A stretch of DNA of 64,000 bases from Diadophis punctatus similis (Eukaryota > Chordata > Lepidosauria > Squamata > Dipsadidae). A program made the position numbers and the translations under genes. Below are positions 54,673 to 64,000 of the stretch, piece by piece. A model generated the notes under the pieces. It searched no databases and was not told the DNA's origin. It saw only the letters and a list, made by a program, of their open reading frames with translations. The DNA lies in NCBI GenBank assembly GCA_023053685.1, contig JALIGW010000010.1:13747919-13811918 (forward strand), in the 5' to 3' direction. Each line of letters opens with the position of its first letter. The first letter of the stretch is position 1.

Positions 54673-57600
54673 TCATTCATAAGCTATTTGAATCTTCTTG
54701 GTCTGGTACTTGTTTTGAATATAGTCAATCCATCTTCTCCATTCCAATATATATCTTTCGCTTGAGTGGTCTTTAAGATATGATGAAATTTTTGCCATCT
54801 CTGCCAAATGCACGACTTTTAGTGTCCATTCCTCAATGGTAGGTGGGTCTTCCTTCTTCCAATACTGTGCCACCAGCAGCCTGGCAGCTGTTATTAAATT
54901 CAAAACCAACTTAGTCTCTATTACAGTACAGTCCGTAATTATTCCCAGCAAAAAAACCCCTGTGGTGTAAATTTAATCTTTTTCTTTGAAATATTTTGAA
55001 TAATCCACCATATTTTTATCCAAAAAGCCTTAATTTTTTTACATGTCCACCATATATGGAAATATGTAGCATCTTCACACTCGCATCGCCAACACTTGGG
55101 TTGTAAGTTTGGATACATACAGGCTAGTTTTTTTTGGATCTAAATGCCATCTATAAACCATTTTATAAAAGTTCTCTCTTAAGTTTTGAGCTTGCATAAA
55201 TCTTACATTTCTAACCCATATCTTTTCCCATGTTTCCATCATTATAGGTTCGCCAATATTTTGTGCCCATTTTATCATACAGTCCTTAACTAGCTCTGTT
55301 TCTGAATCTATTTCCACTAGTACATTATATAACCTTTTTATATGCATTTGACTTTTGTCTCTTATTTGTTTTATCAAATTCTCATCCTGCTGCGAAATAC
55401 CAATTTTTTTATCTTCTCTCCATCTGGCCTGCAGCTGCCCATATTGAAACCAAGTTCTAATTACTCCTTCTTCTCTTAATTGCTCCATAGATTTTAATTG
55501 TAATCTAATTCCTTCTTCATAAAGAAGTTCTTTGTATGTAGTCTTATCATGCTTTTGCTCCAAGTTTATATTTTCTATCGCGTGTCTGGGTACTGCCCAT
55601 ATTGGTAATTTGTCATTTAGTATATATTAATACTTTTTCCAGATATACAGTAGAGCATTTCTTAATATATGACTTTTAAAAGCCTTATCTACTTTCTTAT
55701 GATACAATAAATAGGCATGCCAGCCGTAGACCAGACCATATCCTTCAATATTTAATATCCTTTCCTCCGTTAAATTAATCCAATCTGTAATTGCTGAGAG
55801 GGCAGCGGCATCGCAATACAATTTTAAATTGGGCATTCTAAGACCTCTTTCTCGTGTATCTTGCATTATCTTCTGGTTTACTCGCGGTTTCTTCCCTGCC
55901 CAAACAAATTTATTTATGCCCTTCTGCCATTCCTTCAGATTTTCATCTTTTTAAAGTATGGGTATCATTTGAAAAAGAAATAAAAACCTTGATAAAACAT
56001 TCATTTTTACTGCAGCTATCCTACCCAGCAAAGACAGTTGTAGTTTTTCCCAATTTTCCATCTCTTTCTGTATTTTTTGCCATAGTGGTTCATAGTTATA
56101 TTGGTATAATTTCATATTTGTGGTCATATTATAAACCCCTAAATATTTGACCTTCTTAACTATTTCGAACCCTGTTACCCTTTCTGTCTCTTCTTCTTGG
56201 CTTCTGGTCATATTTTTAACTATTATTTTTGTTTTAGCTGTATTTATTTTAAAACGAGATACTTGTCCATATAGGTTAATTATATCAATCAGGGCTGTAA
56301 TCGATTGTACTGGTTGGGCTAAGGTAACAACCAGGTCATCTGCAAATGCTTGAAGCTTATACTCATGCTGTCTAATTTTAATTCCCTTTATTATATCCAA
56401 CCCCCGTATTTTATTGAGTAAAATTTCCAACATCATAATAAACAGTAATGGCGACAAGGGACAACCTTGCCTTGTTCCTTTTTCTATATTGAAAATATCT
56501 ATTAAACCACCATTGATTATTATTTGCGCTGTTTGTTTTTGGTATATTACCTTAATAGATTGTATAAAATGTTCTCCAAGTTGCATCCTTTCTATTAATT
56601 TTAATAAAAATTGCCAGTTCAATCTATCAAAAGCTTTCTCTGCATCCAAAAATACTAGCACTGTGGGAACCTGGTTGTTCCTTCCCAAATACTCTATTAA
56701 GTTAACAATTTGCCTTACATTACTCTTCATTTGTCTACCATTTAAGAAACCGGTTTGATCATGATGAATTATTTGCTGCATAACTATCATTAATCTATTT
56801 GCTAATATTTTAGCAAAAATCTTGTAGTCTATATTTAAGAGTGAAATTGGCCTATAATTTTTAGGGTCTGTATGGTCTTGACCCTCTTTTGTGATCAGGG
56901 AAATAAAAGCTGTCTTCCAAGTTGGAGGTACCTCTCCTCCCTGTTGTATATTATTAAATAATTCCTTCAGTGGTCCCACCATTTCCTCCTGTAGGTATTT
57001 ATAATAAACAGCTGTCAAACCATCTGTCCCTGGAGCTTTGCCCACTTTCAACTGCTTAATTGCCAACAAAATTTCATCAGAGGTTATCAATTGATTTAAA
57101 TTATCCCTCTGCTCTTTAGAGGTTATGTAAATATTCTCTTTCTGCAAATATCTATCTATATCCTTATCTTGGACTTTATCACCAGAGTACAACCCTGAAT
57201 AAAACTCTAGAAAAGATTTTTTAATTAATTCTTGCTCATAAACCTCATTACCCTTATATTTTATTTTCTCAATAATCCTTGATTTCTGCTTTTTCCTTAA
57301 CGTATATGCTAACCACCTACCTGGTTTATTAGCATTACAAAAAGTATTATGTTTAGCATATTGTAAATTGGTTGCCACTTGATCTGCTATTAACATATTA
57401 AATTGACCTTTCAGTAAATTAATTGCCTCCTTAATGTTCCTATCTGTTGGACTAGCTATTAACGCTTGTTCCTGTTTTTTAATCTCTTCTTCCAATTCTT
57501 TTATTCCCCCCCTTTTTCTTTCTATATTTATTATTCAAATATATCAAAATACCTCGCATATATGCTTTACTTGCATCCCATACCATTTCCATTGATGTAC

Positions 57601-58425
57601 CCTTTTGCATATTCATAACAAAAATTTCTTTCATAAATTTTTTACACTCTTTTACATTTTCTTCATATCTAAACAGATTATCATTTAACCTCCAGGACCT
57701 CCTAGGCCCTTTTCCATACTCCAATTCCAACCAGACTGGGCTATGGTCTATCATTGTTCTTGAACAAATCTTCATTTTCTTCACCCTAGAAAAAAGATCG
57801 TTAGTAATTAATATAAAATCAATCCTTGAAAAGGATTGATGTCTATCAGAAAAAAAGGTGAAATCTTTTTCTTCAGGGTTTCTTTCACGGCAAATATCTC
57901 TCAATTCCCAGTCGTCCATCATCTCCAAAAACGATTTAGGCAATCTTGCTCTTGTTAAAACATTTTGCTTAGGACCTTCTTGTCCTTTTTCACATCCAGA
58001 ACACCATTCCAGTCACCCATAAGGATGCAAGTTTTATACCCCCATTGTATCAACTTTAAATGTAAAAGATTGTAACATTTTTCCTGTTGTTGATTCGGGG
58101 CATATACCCCAATTACAAGTAATTTTTCTCCTTTAATTGAAAGTTCAATCGCTAAAAATCTTCCTTGATCATGAGCTTCAATTAATTTGGCAATTAAATC
58201 TCTTTTCAAATATATAACTATACCGTTTTTCTTCTCTGGTGCTGCTGCTACATATTGTGTACCTAATCTTGAATTTGTCAAATATTTTTGATCTTGTGCC
58301 CTAATATGAGTCTCTTGTAAACAAATTACATCATTCTTGAATTGTTTAAGATAATGAAATATTTTCCTCCTCTTCTGTGGAGAATTCAAACCATTAACAT
58401 TCCAGGTTAAAAATCTAGTTCCCAT
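54673..58425 (-). pseudogene. L1 ORF2, several frame breaks
   Basis: From the ATG at 58,425 the endonuclease starts MGTRFLTWNVNGLNSPQKRR, with CLQETHIRA (catalytic glutamate), VYAPNQQQEK, LMGDWNGVLD and, in the next frame, RIDFILITNDL and DHSPVWLEL. Reverse transcriptase follows at 57,495-55,951, with GKAPGTDGLTAVYYKYL, NYRPISLLNIDYKIFAKIL, GTRQGCPLSPLLFIMMLEIL and AFADDLVV. The C-terminal region continues in pieces at 55,866, 55,563 and 54,951. Breaks lie near 57,950, 57,485, 55,950-55,860, 55,600 and 55,000. An intact copy would nick at TTTT/A-type sites and copy L1 RNA in place. Confidence 0.9.
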
Positions 58426-58474
58426 CTCTGGGCCTCTGAAGTATCTGGAGCATTTTCTGATGATCTTGCTTGAT

Positions 58475-59663
58475 TCAGCCTTTAGGTCTAGCTCCTCCCA
58501 CTGCTTCTGTTTTGGAAGTTTCTTGGGTTGCCAACTGAAGTTGAAGCTGTCTTAATTCTTCTTTACGTTTAGCAGTTGCTGCTCTAGTCTGTCTTTGATC
58601 CTTTATTTCTTCTTGTATATCAGTTACCTCCAAATCTTGAACATCAATCTGAATTGGTAGCAAATCGTCCTGACTCGTCAAAGCTCCTTCCTGAACTACT
58701 GTCAGCAACTCTTCTCTCTCTCCTTGTTTTGCTTCCTTCTTTCTTTTCCCTTCTGGTGATTTTGATGTCCCAGCCTTTAACACATTAGCATAAAAATCTC
58801 TTGCTTTCCATATCGTATTAAGCCGATATCTCTCTCCCAAATAAGTCACCACTAGACCGGCTGGAACTTCCCATCTATACTGTATTTGACATTTTTTCAA
58901 TTCATCAACCAGGAAGGCATAATCCCTTCTAGCTCTCAACATTTTGGGAGGAATTTCTTTCATTGTCATCACCTCCTGTCCTTCCACCTGGAGCTTGTTT
59001 TTAAAAGTAGCCTGTAAGATTTCATTGCACAGTGTCCTTGTGGTAAAATATATTACAATGTCTCTTGGCAAGTGTTTTTTTCTAGCCACCCACGAATTCA
59101 CACGATATATCTTATCAAGCTGCCAGCTCATCTCCACTTTTGTTCCCCCCATCATCTGCGCCAGTGCCTCTGCCATCATTTCTTTCAAATTCTCTTGTTT
59201 GTTCTCTTTCACCCCTCTTATTCTTAAAGCAAATTCCATGTCTCTGTATTGAATCACTGTTACATCAGCTTCGCCCCTTTCAGTTTTGTTCTGGATCTCT
59301 CCTAATTTATCACCCAAGCTTGCTGTAGATTGTTTAATTTCTTCAACCTCATCCTCCAATATTTCAATGTTGTCTGCCAAACCTTTAAAAGCCAATAAAA
59401 TATCTTCCCTAATTTGCTGGTTCCAAATTACAATCTCCTCTGAAACAGCCTGTATTTTTTCATTAGTTTCATTAATTTTTTCATTAAACACAGTAGTGAG
59501 TTCACGCTGTGTGGCTTTCAGGGCTTCCTGTATCATTCCAAGCGTTAAAGTCTGTGGCTGTGTTGGGGGGGGCAGGAGCTTGCATTCTAGGAGTATGCAT
59601 GGGGGAACTTTCAGCACTTCCAGTTCCTTTAGTAGGAACAGTCTTTACAGGTTTTGAGGCCAT
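58475..59663 (-). pseudogene. L1 ORF1 with a frameshift in a G/C homopolymer
   Basis: The natural start is MASKPVKTVPTKGTGSAESS at 59,663. The frame shifts at a run of eight C on its strand (about 59,566-59,573) and then reads to 58,475. Domains are a coiled coil (about 59,560-59,290), the RNA-recognition core YRDMEFALRIRGVKEN, the C-terminal domain with HLPRDIVIYFTTRTLCNEIL and YRLNTIWKARDFYANV, and a charged tail of about 100 residues. It is the RNA-binding trimer of L1 particles. It ends about 50 bp before the ORF2 start. The homopolymer break could be real or a sequencing error. Confidence 0.85.
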
Positions 59664-60233
59664 TGAACTATATTTTATTTCAAAAGCCAAAAGTAGAAGT
59701 CCATCAAAAATAGAGGATTTTCATACAGTGGGCAGCTAGCAAAATGAAACTTTCCTTTAACTTTCACTTTCCACACCCTTTCAAACCTCAATTGCCATTT
59801 TGTTGCAAATTAACTAAGTTGTTACTTCCGAATAAACATTGGAGTTAAATTTTGAATACTTGCCGTCTGGCTTCTCCTGGCTTGTTCTGCCTGCAGCAAT
59901 TTGAGATGTTGAAATTCTTTTGTTATTGGCAGGGATGGTCGCGGCTTCTTGCTCTGCTAATTAGCAGAGACATCCCAGGTCCGGAGCACACTGACAGGCT
60001 TTTAGGGAGCTCTCCCCCTTCATGCCACAGAGCTTCTCCTGGGGCACTTGGGGGGCTCTACCTCCACCTGTCTGCTCTCCTCTCTCCCCTTTGCCCGGGG
60101 AGGAGGTTTTCCAGCCACCAGACAGCTGTTTTTCTGCTGTTCTGGCGGCTTACGGTGCCGGGGATCAGGCGCTCACAAGGAAGCGGCTGCGAGGCTACGC
60201 GGAGCCACCGGAAGTCTCTGAACCTTGCATCTT

Positions 60234-60289
60234 GACTCCGGTTTCCAGTTTGTATCCTGAATCATAGTTTGTATCTTGAATCTTGCATC
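60234..60289 (+). repeat. LTR-like sequence C, second internal repeat
   Basis: GACTCCGGTTTCCAGTTTG to CTTGAATCTTGCATC repeats, with four or so changes, the 58-bp segment that precedes the first L1 (54,366-54,423). The two are successive units of a tandem repeat in C, separated by the L1. A second L1 begins straight after it. Confidence 0.75.
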
Positions 60290-63200
60290 TTTTTTATTTT
60301 TATTTTTTATTGAAAAGTTTTACAAGTACAAAGTACATACAGTTTTTATCTTTTCTACCCCCCCATCCACCCTCCACCCTTCTCCCCCCCCTCCCCCTCC
60401 CCCATCCACCCTCCCGGACTTCCCAGAGAAAAACACAAGGTATAAATTCAAGACAAAAAATATGAAATTACCTAATACTAAATCAGATTGTTAATTCAAA
60501 AATATCTTATCCTTTCTTAACTCTTTGTTATCCATAAGCTTGAAAGTATAATCTATTATTTCTTCAAATAGCAAACAAAATATACTATTTAAATTATATT
60601 AATCTGAAACTTTTTCTGAATATATTCCGTCCACTTACTCCATTCCAACACATATTTTTCATTAGAATAGTCCTTAAGGTAAGATGAAACCTTAGCCATT
60701 TCGGCCAGATGTGTCACTTTCAATGTCCATTCTTCAATTGTAGGTATATCTTCCTTCTTCCAATATTGTGCCACCAGCAATCTGGCAGCCGTTATCAAAT
60801 TCAAAATCAGCTTAATCTCTATAGGTGTACAATTCGTTGTTATTCCCAGTAGAAAAAACTGTGGTGTAAATTTAATTTTTTTCTTTAAAATATTTTGTAT
60901 AATCCACCAGATTTTTATCCAGAAAGCCTTAATTTTTTTACAAGTCCACCATACATGAAAATATGTAGCGTCATCACATTCACATCTCCAGCATTTAGGC
61001 TGTAAGTTGGGATACATACATGCCAATTTTTTTGGGTCTAAGTGCCATCTGTAAAACATTTTATAAAAATTTTCCCTCAAATTTTGAGTCTGCGTAAATT
61101 TAACATTTGTAACCCATATCTTTTCCCATGTGTCCATTATTATAGGTTCTCCAAAGTTTTGAGCCCATTTTATCATACAATCTTTAACCAATTCTGATTC
61201 TGAATCCAATTCCAATAAAATATTATACAATCTTTTTATATGCATTGGACCATTATCTTTAATTTGTACAATCAAATTGTCTTCATTTTGCACAATACCA
61301 ATTTTTCTATCATCTCTCTATCTGGCCTGTATTTGTCTATATTGGAACCAGGTCCTAACTATTCCTTCCTCTTTTAATTTCTCAAATGATTTTAGTTGAG
61401 ATAGTGTTCCATCTTCAAGAAGAAGTTCTTTATATGTAATCTTATCTATGTTTTGTTCCAAGTTTATATTTTCTATCGCGTGTCTGGGTACCGTCCACCA
61501 AGGTATTTTATCATTTAACTTACATTGGTACTTTTTCCAGACACGCAATAAAGCATTTCTCAATATATGACTCTTAAAAGCTTTGTCTATCTTTTTATCA
61601 TATATTAAATAGACATGCCACCCATAGAGCAAACCATATCCCTCAATATTTAATACACTTTCTTCCGTTAAGTTAATCCAATCTGTAATTGCTGAGAGAG
61701 CTGCTGCTTCATAATACAGTTTTAAGTTTGGCATTTTTAAGCCCCCTCTTTCACGTGTATCCTGCATTATCTTCTGATTTACCCGCGGCTTCTTCCCTGC
61801 CCAAATAAATTTATTTATACCCTTTTGCCACTCCTTTAAGGTTCCATCTTTTTTAAGTATTGGTATCATTTGAAAAAGGAATAGAAACCTTGGTAGAACA
61901 TTCATTTTAACAGCAGCTATCCTTCCCAGCAGTGACAATTGCAGTTTTTCCCAATTTTCCATATCTTTCTGTATTTTTAACCATAATGGTTCATAATTAT
62001 GTTGGTATAATTTTGTATTTGTGGACATAATATAAACCCCTAAATATTTAATCTTTTGAACTACTTCAAAACCTGTTGCCTTTTCTATTTCTTCTTTTTG
62101 GCTTCTTGTCACATTTTTAACTATTATTTTTGTTTTGACTGTATTTATCTTAAAACCAGATACTTGTCCATATAAATTGATTGTATCCATCAAAATTCTA
62201 ATAGATTGTAGTGGTTGGGTCAGAGTAACAATCAGGTCATCCGCAAAAGCTCGTAATTTATATTATTCCTGTCTAATCTTAATCCCCTTTATTGTATCAA
62301 GTTCTCTTATTTTGCTGAGTAGTATTTCCAAACTCAAGATAAACAACAAAGGAGATAAAGGACATCCTTGTCTTGTTCCTTTTTCTATATTAAAATTATC
62401 TGTTAACCCACCATTAATTATTATTTGCGCTGTTTGTTTTTGGTATATTGCCTGAATAGATTGTACAAAATAATCTCCAAGTTGTAATTTTTCTATTAAC
62501 TTTAATAAAAATCACCAATTCAATCTATCAAAGGCTTTCTCAGCATCCAAAAATATCAATGTTGCAGGGACCTGGTTGTTCTTTCCCAAATAATCTAATA
62601 AATTAACAACTTGTCTAACATTAGTTTTCATTTGTCTACCTGTTAAAAACCCAGTTTGATCATGATGTATTGTCTGTTGTAAAACTATCATTAGTCTATT
62701 TGCTAAGATTTTTGCAAAAATTTTATAATCTAAGTTTAGAAGTGAAATCGGCCTGTAATTTTTTGGGTCTGTAAGATCTTGACCCTCTTTTGGGATCAGA
62801 GAGATAAAAGCAGTTTTCCAAGATGGAGGTACAGTGCCTCCCTTCTGGATATTGTTAAACAGATCTTTAAGTGGTTCCACCATTTCCTCCTGCAATTTTT
62901 TATAATAAACAGCGGTTAATCCATCTGTCCCCGGGGCCTTGCCCACTTTTAATTGTTTAATTGCCAATGCAATCTCTTCTGAAGTTATCAATTGATTTAA
63001 GGTATCCCTCTGAATCTCAGTAACTGTATGAATATTTTGTTGCTGTAAATACCTATCTATCTCTTCTTCCCTAACTTTATCCCCACTATATAATCCTGAA
63101 TAGAAATCTAAGAATGATTTTTTAATGAATTCTTGTTCATAAGTTTCTTTACCCTTATATCTAATTTTTTCAATAGTTCTTGATTTTTGCTTCTTTCTTA

Positions 63201-64000
63201 ACATGTATGCCAGCCACCTCCCTGGTTTGTTTGCGTTACTAAAAATATTAAATTTTGCATACTGTAAGTTGGTTGCCACTTGGTCTGCCATTAACATATT
63301 GAACTGACCCCTTAATAAGTTAATTACCTCTTTAATTTTCCTATCCATTGGATTAGAAATTAAGGCCCTTTCCTGTCTTTTAATCTCTTCTTCCAATTCT
63401 TTCCTCTTTTCCTCTTTTTTCTTCTAAATTTATTATTCAAATAAATCAAAATACCTCTCATGTAAGCTTTACTGGCATCCCAAACCATTTCCAAAGATGT
63501 GCCCTTCTGCATATTATTAACAAAAAATTCTTTCATTAATTTTTTACATTCCCTCACATTATCCTCATATCTAAATAAATTATCATTTAACCTCCATGAC
63601 CTTCTGGGTCCATTGTTATCTTGCAATTCCAGCCAGACAGGACTATGATCTGTTAATACTCTTGAACATATCTTCATCTTCTTTACCCTAGAAAAAAGAT
63701 TATTAGTAATCAAAATAAAATCAATCCTTGAAAAAGATTGATGTCTATCGGAGAAAAAGGTAAAGTCCTTTTCTTCCATATTTCTTTCACGCCAGACGTC
63801 CCTCAGCTCCCAATCTTCCATCATTTCAAAAAAAGACTTTGGCAATTTGGCTCTTGAAAAAGTATTTTGGCTTGGACCCTTCTTGTCCTTTTTAACGTCT
63901 TGTACACCATTCCAATCTCCCAGAAGGATACAGGTATTATAATCCCATTGTATTAACTTTGTATGTAAAAAATCATAAAATTTCTCTTGTTGTTGGTTCG
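60290..64000 (-). mobile_element. Second L1, minus strand, runs past the window end
   Basis: The 3' end is at about 60,290, after CTTGCATC, with the same AAAACTTTTCAATAAAAAAT type of end (on its own strand) as the first L1 and a C-rich tract at 60,359-60,415. Only ORF2 is inside the window; the endonuclease N-terminus, ORF1 and 5' UTR lie beyond 64,000. Confidence 0.9.
60589..63845 (-). pseudogene. L1 ORF2, second copy, near-intact but with stops
   Basis: Pieces in order are the endonuclease C-terminal half (63,845-63,360: RIDFILITNNLFSRVKK and DHSPVWLEL), reverse transcriptase (63,396-62,512: GKAPGTDGLTAVYYKKL, YRPISLLNLDYKIFAKI), the palm with GTRQGCPLSPLLFILSLEIL and AFADDLIV, and the C-terminal region (62,193-61,318 and 61,293-60,589), with CWRCECDDATYFHVWWTCK. 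Between them I see a stop after DRLNW (62,512), another before YKLRAFADD (about 62,262) and one near 61,318. Fewer breaks than the first L1 suggest a younger copy. The remaining N-terminal endonuclease is outside the window. Confidence 0.88.

Larger units (their letters stand above)
54426..60218 (-). mobile_element. Full-length L1, with 16-bp target duplication
   Basis: A minus-strand L1 of about 5.8 kb: GC-rich 5' UTR (60,218 to about 59,690), ORF1, ORF2, a 3' UTR with C/T-rich tract (54,463-54,525 on the plus strand) and an A-rich end. CTGAACCTTGCATCTT flanks it at about 54,410-54,425 and 60,218-60,233. Frame breaks in both ORFs make it inactive. Confidence 0.9.

Overview
This window looks like a repeat-only stretch of a vertebrate nuclear genome, most probably from a squamate reptile. 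I found no host gene, no tRNA or rRNA gene and no prokaryotic signal. The squamate call rests on the mixture of elements: CR1-type LINEs with (AAAT)n tails, an L1 family with FADD reverse transcriptases, a TAA-targeting R4/Dong LINE, a tRNA-derived SINE beginning GCCGAGGTGGCGCAG, chromodomain Ty3/Gypsy elements, a DIRS element and hAT miniature elements. Species cannot be decided from sequence alone.

The layout is nested. From 1 to 7.4 kb there are a tRNA SINE, a palindromic hAT MITE with a perfect 8-bp target duplication, two CR1 fragments joined 3' to 3', and unclassified DNA. From 7.37 kb a Ty3/Gypsy element (A) starts with LTR and gag. At 8,637 its gag is interrupted by a second Gypsy element (B, sushi-like). 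B's 5' LTR is at 8,637-9,240 and its 3' LTR at 50,041-50,682, with 5-bp flanks GGGGC and GGAGC, after which A's gag and pol resume (50,683-54,055). B is itself split at the first codons of its gag. The 12-mer ATGGAGCAGCTT occurs at 9,274-9,285 and again at 45,456-45,467, so about 36 kb behaves as one LINE-type insertion (LINE X), later filled by more elements.

The left part of that 36 kb holds an L2-type LINE 3' end running into a (TTA)n tract. An R4/Dong LINE lies in this microsatellite on the minus strand (11,814-29,749), with nine 51-54 bp monomers at its 5' end. Inside the R4 reading frame sits the most striking object: a Ty1/copia array of four LTRs and three internal regions (13,406-27,300, unit 4,474 bp) within one 5-bp duplication, TTACT. 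All three copies encode the same intact Gag-Pol protein. I saw one base difference in the whole array, in LTR 2. The primer site matches the anticodon arm of initiator tRNA-Met, the half-tRNA mechanism known from Drosophila copia. Outside the array, the R4 frame is continuous over about 1,132 codons, so the copia hit a young LINE.

The right part (30,116-45,180) is a DIRS element. It has inverted terminal repeats, an internal complementary region holding both termini, and decayed RNase H and tyrosine recombinase genes. It has been invaded by a hAT MITE, a CR1, an ORF1-only L1 derivative (HAL1-like) flanked by 194-bp direct repeats and carrying a further L1, a SINE and a LINE 3' end. From 54.06 kb a third LTR-like sequence is split by one full-length L1 (54,426-60,218) and a second L1 (60,290 to the window end). 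Both inserted at the same motif in successive repeats of that LTR.

Functionally, only the three copia frames look intact. The R4 was intact apart from the copia insertion, and the second L1 is near-intact. The remaining coding regions are remnants. The main caveat is that the copia array must be separated from assembly duplication by long reads.
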